From positions 1-13,196 of the forward strand of contig DATNHC010000109.1 of the NCBI GenBank assembly GCA_035605155.1: DNA of 13,196 nucleotides, written 5' to 3'. Numbering within the stretch: the stretch's first letter is position 1; each line of letters begins with the position of its first letter. Shown in pieces: positions 12,514-13,196 of the stretch. The DNA comes from VRUE01 sp035605155 (GTDB taxonomy: Bacteria; Actinomycetota; Thermoleophilia; Solirubrobacterales; 70-9). The translations under genes were made by a program, and so were the position numbers. The notes under the pieces are model-generated. The model was not told the origin of the DNA, ran no database searches, and saw only the letters and a program-made list of their open reading frames with translations.

Positions 12514-12662
12514 ACCCAGGTTTGATGGAGCCCGCGCTCACACGGATCGGCTGACTAAGAGAAGTGTGGCGGCAGATATCGTTTCGGCCTCCCGATGGCG
12601 AGCGTGAATGAGTCCGAGTTGTCATCACATCTCGAGGTCAGGACGCCCTTGGCGGAGCAGGA

Positions 12663-12755
12663 GTGGGCTCGGTCCTCACCTACGTGCGCGGCAAGATCTA
12701 CCTCGCCGGCCCCTACAAAGGCGCCCCGTTCAGCGTCGCGGCGATCGTCGCCGGC
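12663..12755 (+). pseudogene. Fragment of a large secreted or surface protein gene
   Basis: The frame reads VGSVLTYVRGKIYLAGPYKG and then APFSVAAIVAG. I recall GKIYLAGPYKGAP-like segments from very large repetitive secreted proteins of Thermoleophilia; this is from memory, not a search. Only about 31 residues remain, with no start region or continuation. It is followed within 10 bases by trpD-like sequence, so two unrelated genes are joined here by deletion or recombination. Confidence 0.45.
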
Positions 12756-12762
12756 CGCCGGC

Positions 12763-13056
12763 TGCGCCGTGGCCAAGCACGGCAGCCGCTCCAACACCAG
12801 CAAGTGCGACTTCGCCGACCTCTTGGAGGCACTCGCGTGAACATCGAGCTGGAACCCGAGCAAGTCGCACGCAACATCGACGAGCTCGGCTTCGGCTTCA
12901 TGTTCGCCCCGCGCCACCACAAGGCGATGGCCCAGGTGGTGCCGATGCGCAAAGAGCTCGTGGTGCGGACCATCTTCAATTTCCTCGGCCCCCTCACCAA
13001 CCCTGCCGGCGCCAACCACCAGCTCCTCTGGCCCGACCCCCTGAAATCGGTCCGCC
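12763..13056 (+). pseudogene. trpD: Anthranilate phosphoribosyltransferase, internal fragment, frameshifted
   Basis: Intact TrpD joins anthranilate to PRPP in tryptophan synthesis. Here a central piece survives: AVAKHGSRSNTSKCDFADLL and EALA in one frame up to TGA 12838, then VNIELEPEQVARNIDELGFG, FMFAPRHHKAMAQVVPMRKE and RTIFNFLGPLTNPAG in the next frame. Restoring one G in the run at about 12835-12837 gives the expected LEALGVNIEL, so a single-base deletion broke it. The N-terminal glycine-rich PRPP loop and the C-terminal half are missing; similarity fades after TNPAGANHQLL (about 13026). It is clearly not functional. Confidence 0.85.
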
Positions 13057-13080
13057 TGATCTAACCCCCAGCTCCGTCCA

Positions 13081-13196
13081 CTTCGCATGAGAATCCAGTA
13101 GCTGGATTCTTTCTCATGGAGCTCCTCGAACTCCGTTGGTGTGAGCATATTGAGCGAGCTGTGGCGCCGGCGGTTGTTGTGGAAGGACTCGATGTA
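13081..13196 (-). CDS. IS3-family transposase OrfB, C-terminal end (partial at the right edge)
   Basis: Entering from the right edge on the minus strand, the translation is YIESFHNNRRRHSSLNMLTP then TEFEELHEKES, the conserved end of the IS3-type integrase core. The catalytic residues lie outside the window. No stop codon follows near the expected C-terminus: the frame runs on through SYWILMRSGRSWG and the trpD remnant to 12555, so its true end is unclear and it may be damaged. A 6-bp palindrome ATCCAG/CTGGAT lies at about 13092-13106. The element edge may be TG at 13057, since TGATCTAACCCCC and GTCCACTT downstream of it resemble IS3-type ends. Confidence 0.75.

Larger units (their letters stand above)
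12362..12662. other. 301-bp non-coding region with gene scraps
   Basis: After the secreted-protein stop this stretch holds the terminator at 12451-12480 and the short trpG-like scrap at 12490-12513. The remainder, including open frames on both strands from about 12555, shows no recognisable protein. An AAGGAGG sequence (about 12389-12395) is not followed by a usable reading frame. Confidence 0.5.

Noticed and set aside
12555..13080. Minus-strand continuation of the IS3 transposase frame across the trpD remnant
   Set aside because: Beyond about 13085 it is the antisense of recognisable trpD and has no transposase features.

Overview
This looks like the chromosome of a high-GC actinobacterium, most likely of the Thermoleophilia/Solirubrobacterales type. 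The reasons are the co-directional disA-carD-ispD block, a nearby ispF and cysS, the GC-rich coding style, and a Cys-rich secreted protein of a kind I associate from memory with that class. The taxon is an inference from content; no rRNA gene is present to confirm it.

Left part (1-7.9 kb), housekeeping. Read on the minus strand from right to left it holds disA (c-di-AMP synthase), carD (RNA polymerase-binding regulator), ispD (MEP isoprenoid pathway), then, after a convergent DUF389 membrane-protein gene on the plus strand, a PHP-family histidinol-phosphatase-like gene, ispF (MEP pathway, start overlapping the previous stop), a FadD-type acyl-CoA synthetase, a long coiled-coil protein and the 5' part of cysS, which runs off the left edge. 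IspD and IspF act two steps apart in the same pathway but are separated here by the DUF389 and PHP genes. ispD has no ordinary start codon in front of its first conserved strand.

Middle (7.9-9.8 kb). A DHA2-type MFS exporter gene on the minus strand is bracketed by large palindromes: a nested one (7943-8053) just past its stop, and two (9491-9596 and 9633-9735) just upstream of its start. The two upstream hairpins are inverted, diverged copies of one element. Their loops are conserved while their stems differ in a base-paired way, so this is the best candidate here for an undescribed structured element.

Right part (9.8-13.2 kb), accessory and decayed DNA. A truncated IS481-type transposase lies back to back with a frameshifted IS3-type orfA/orfB remnant. 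After about 0.5 kb of unassigned sequence comes an intact gene for a 444-residue secreted protein with two Cys-rich repeats. Its mature part is AT-rich and has 30 TTA leucine codons, unlike any neighbour. A strong hairpin terminator follows, then scraps of a trp operon (a few codons of trpG, a frameshifted internal piece of trpD) mixed with a scrap of a surface-protein gene, and finally the 3' end of another IS3-type transposase at the right edge.
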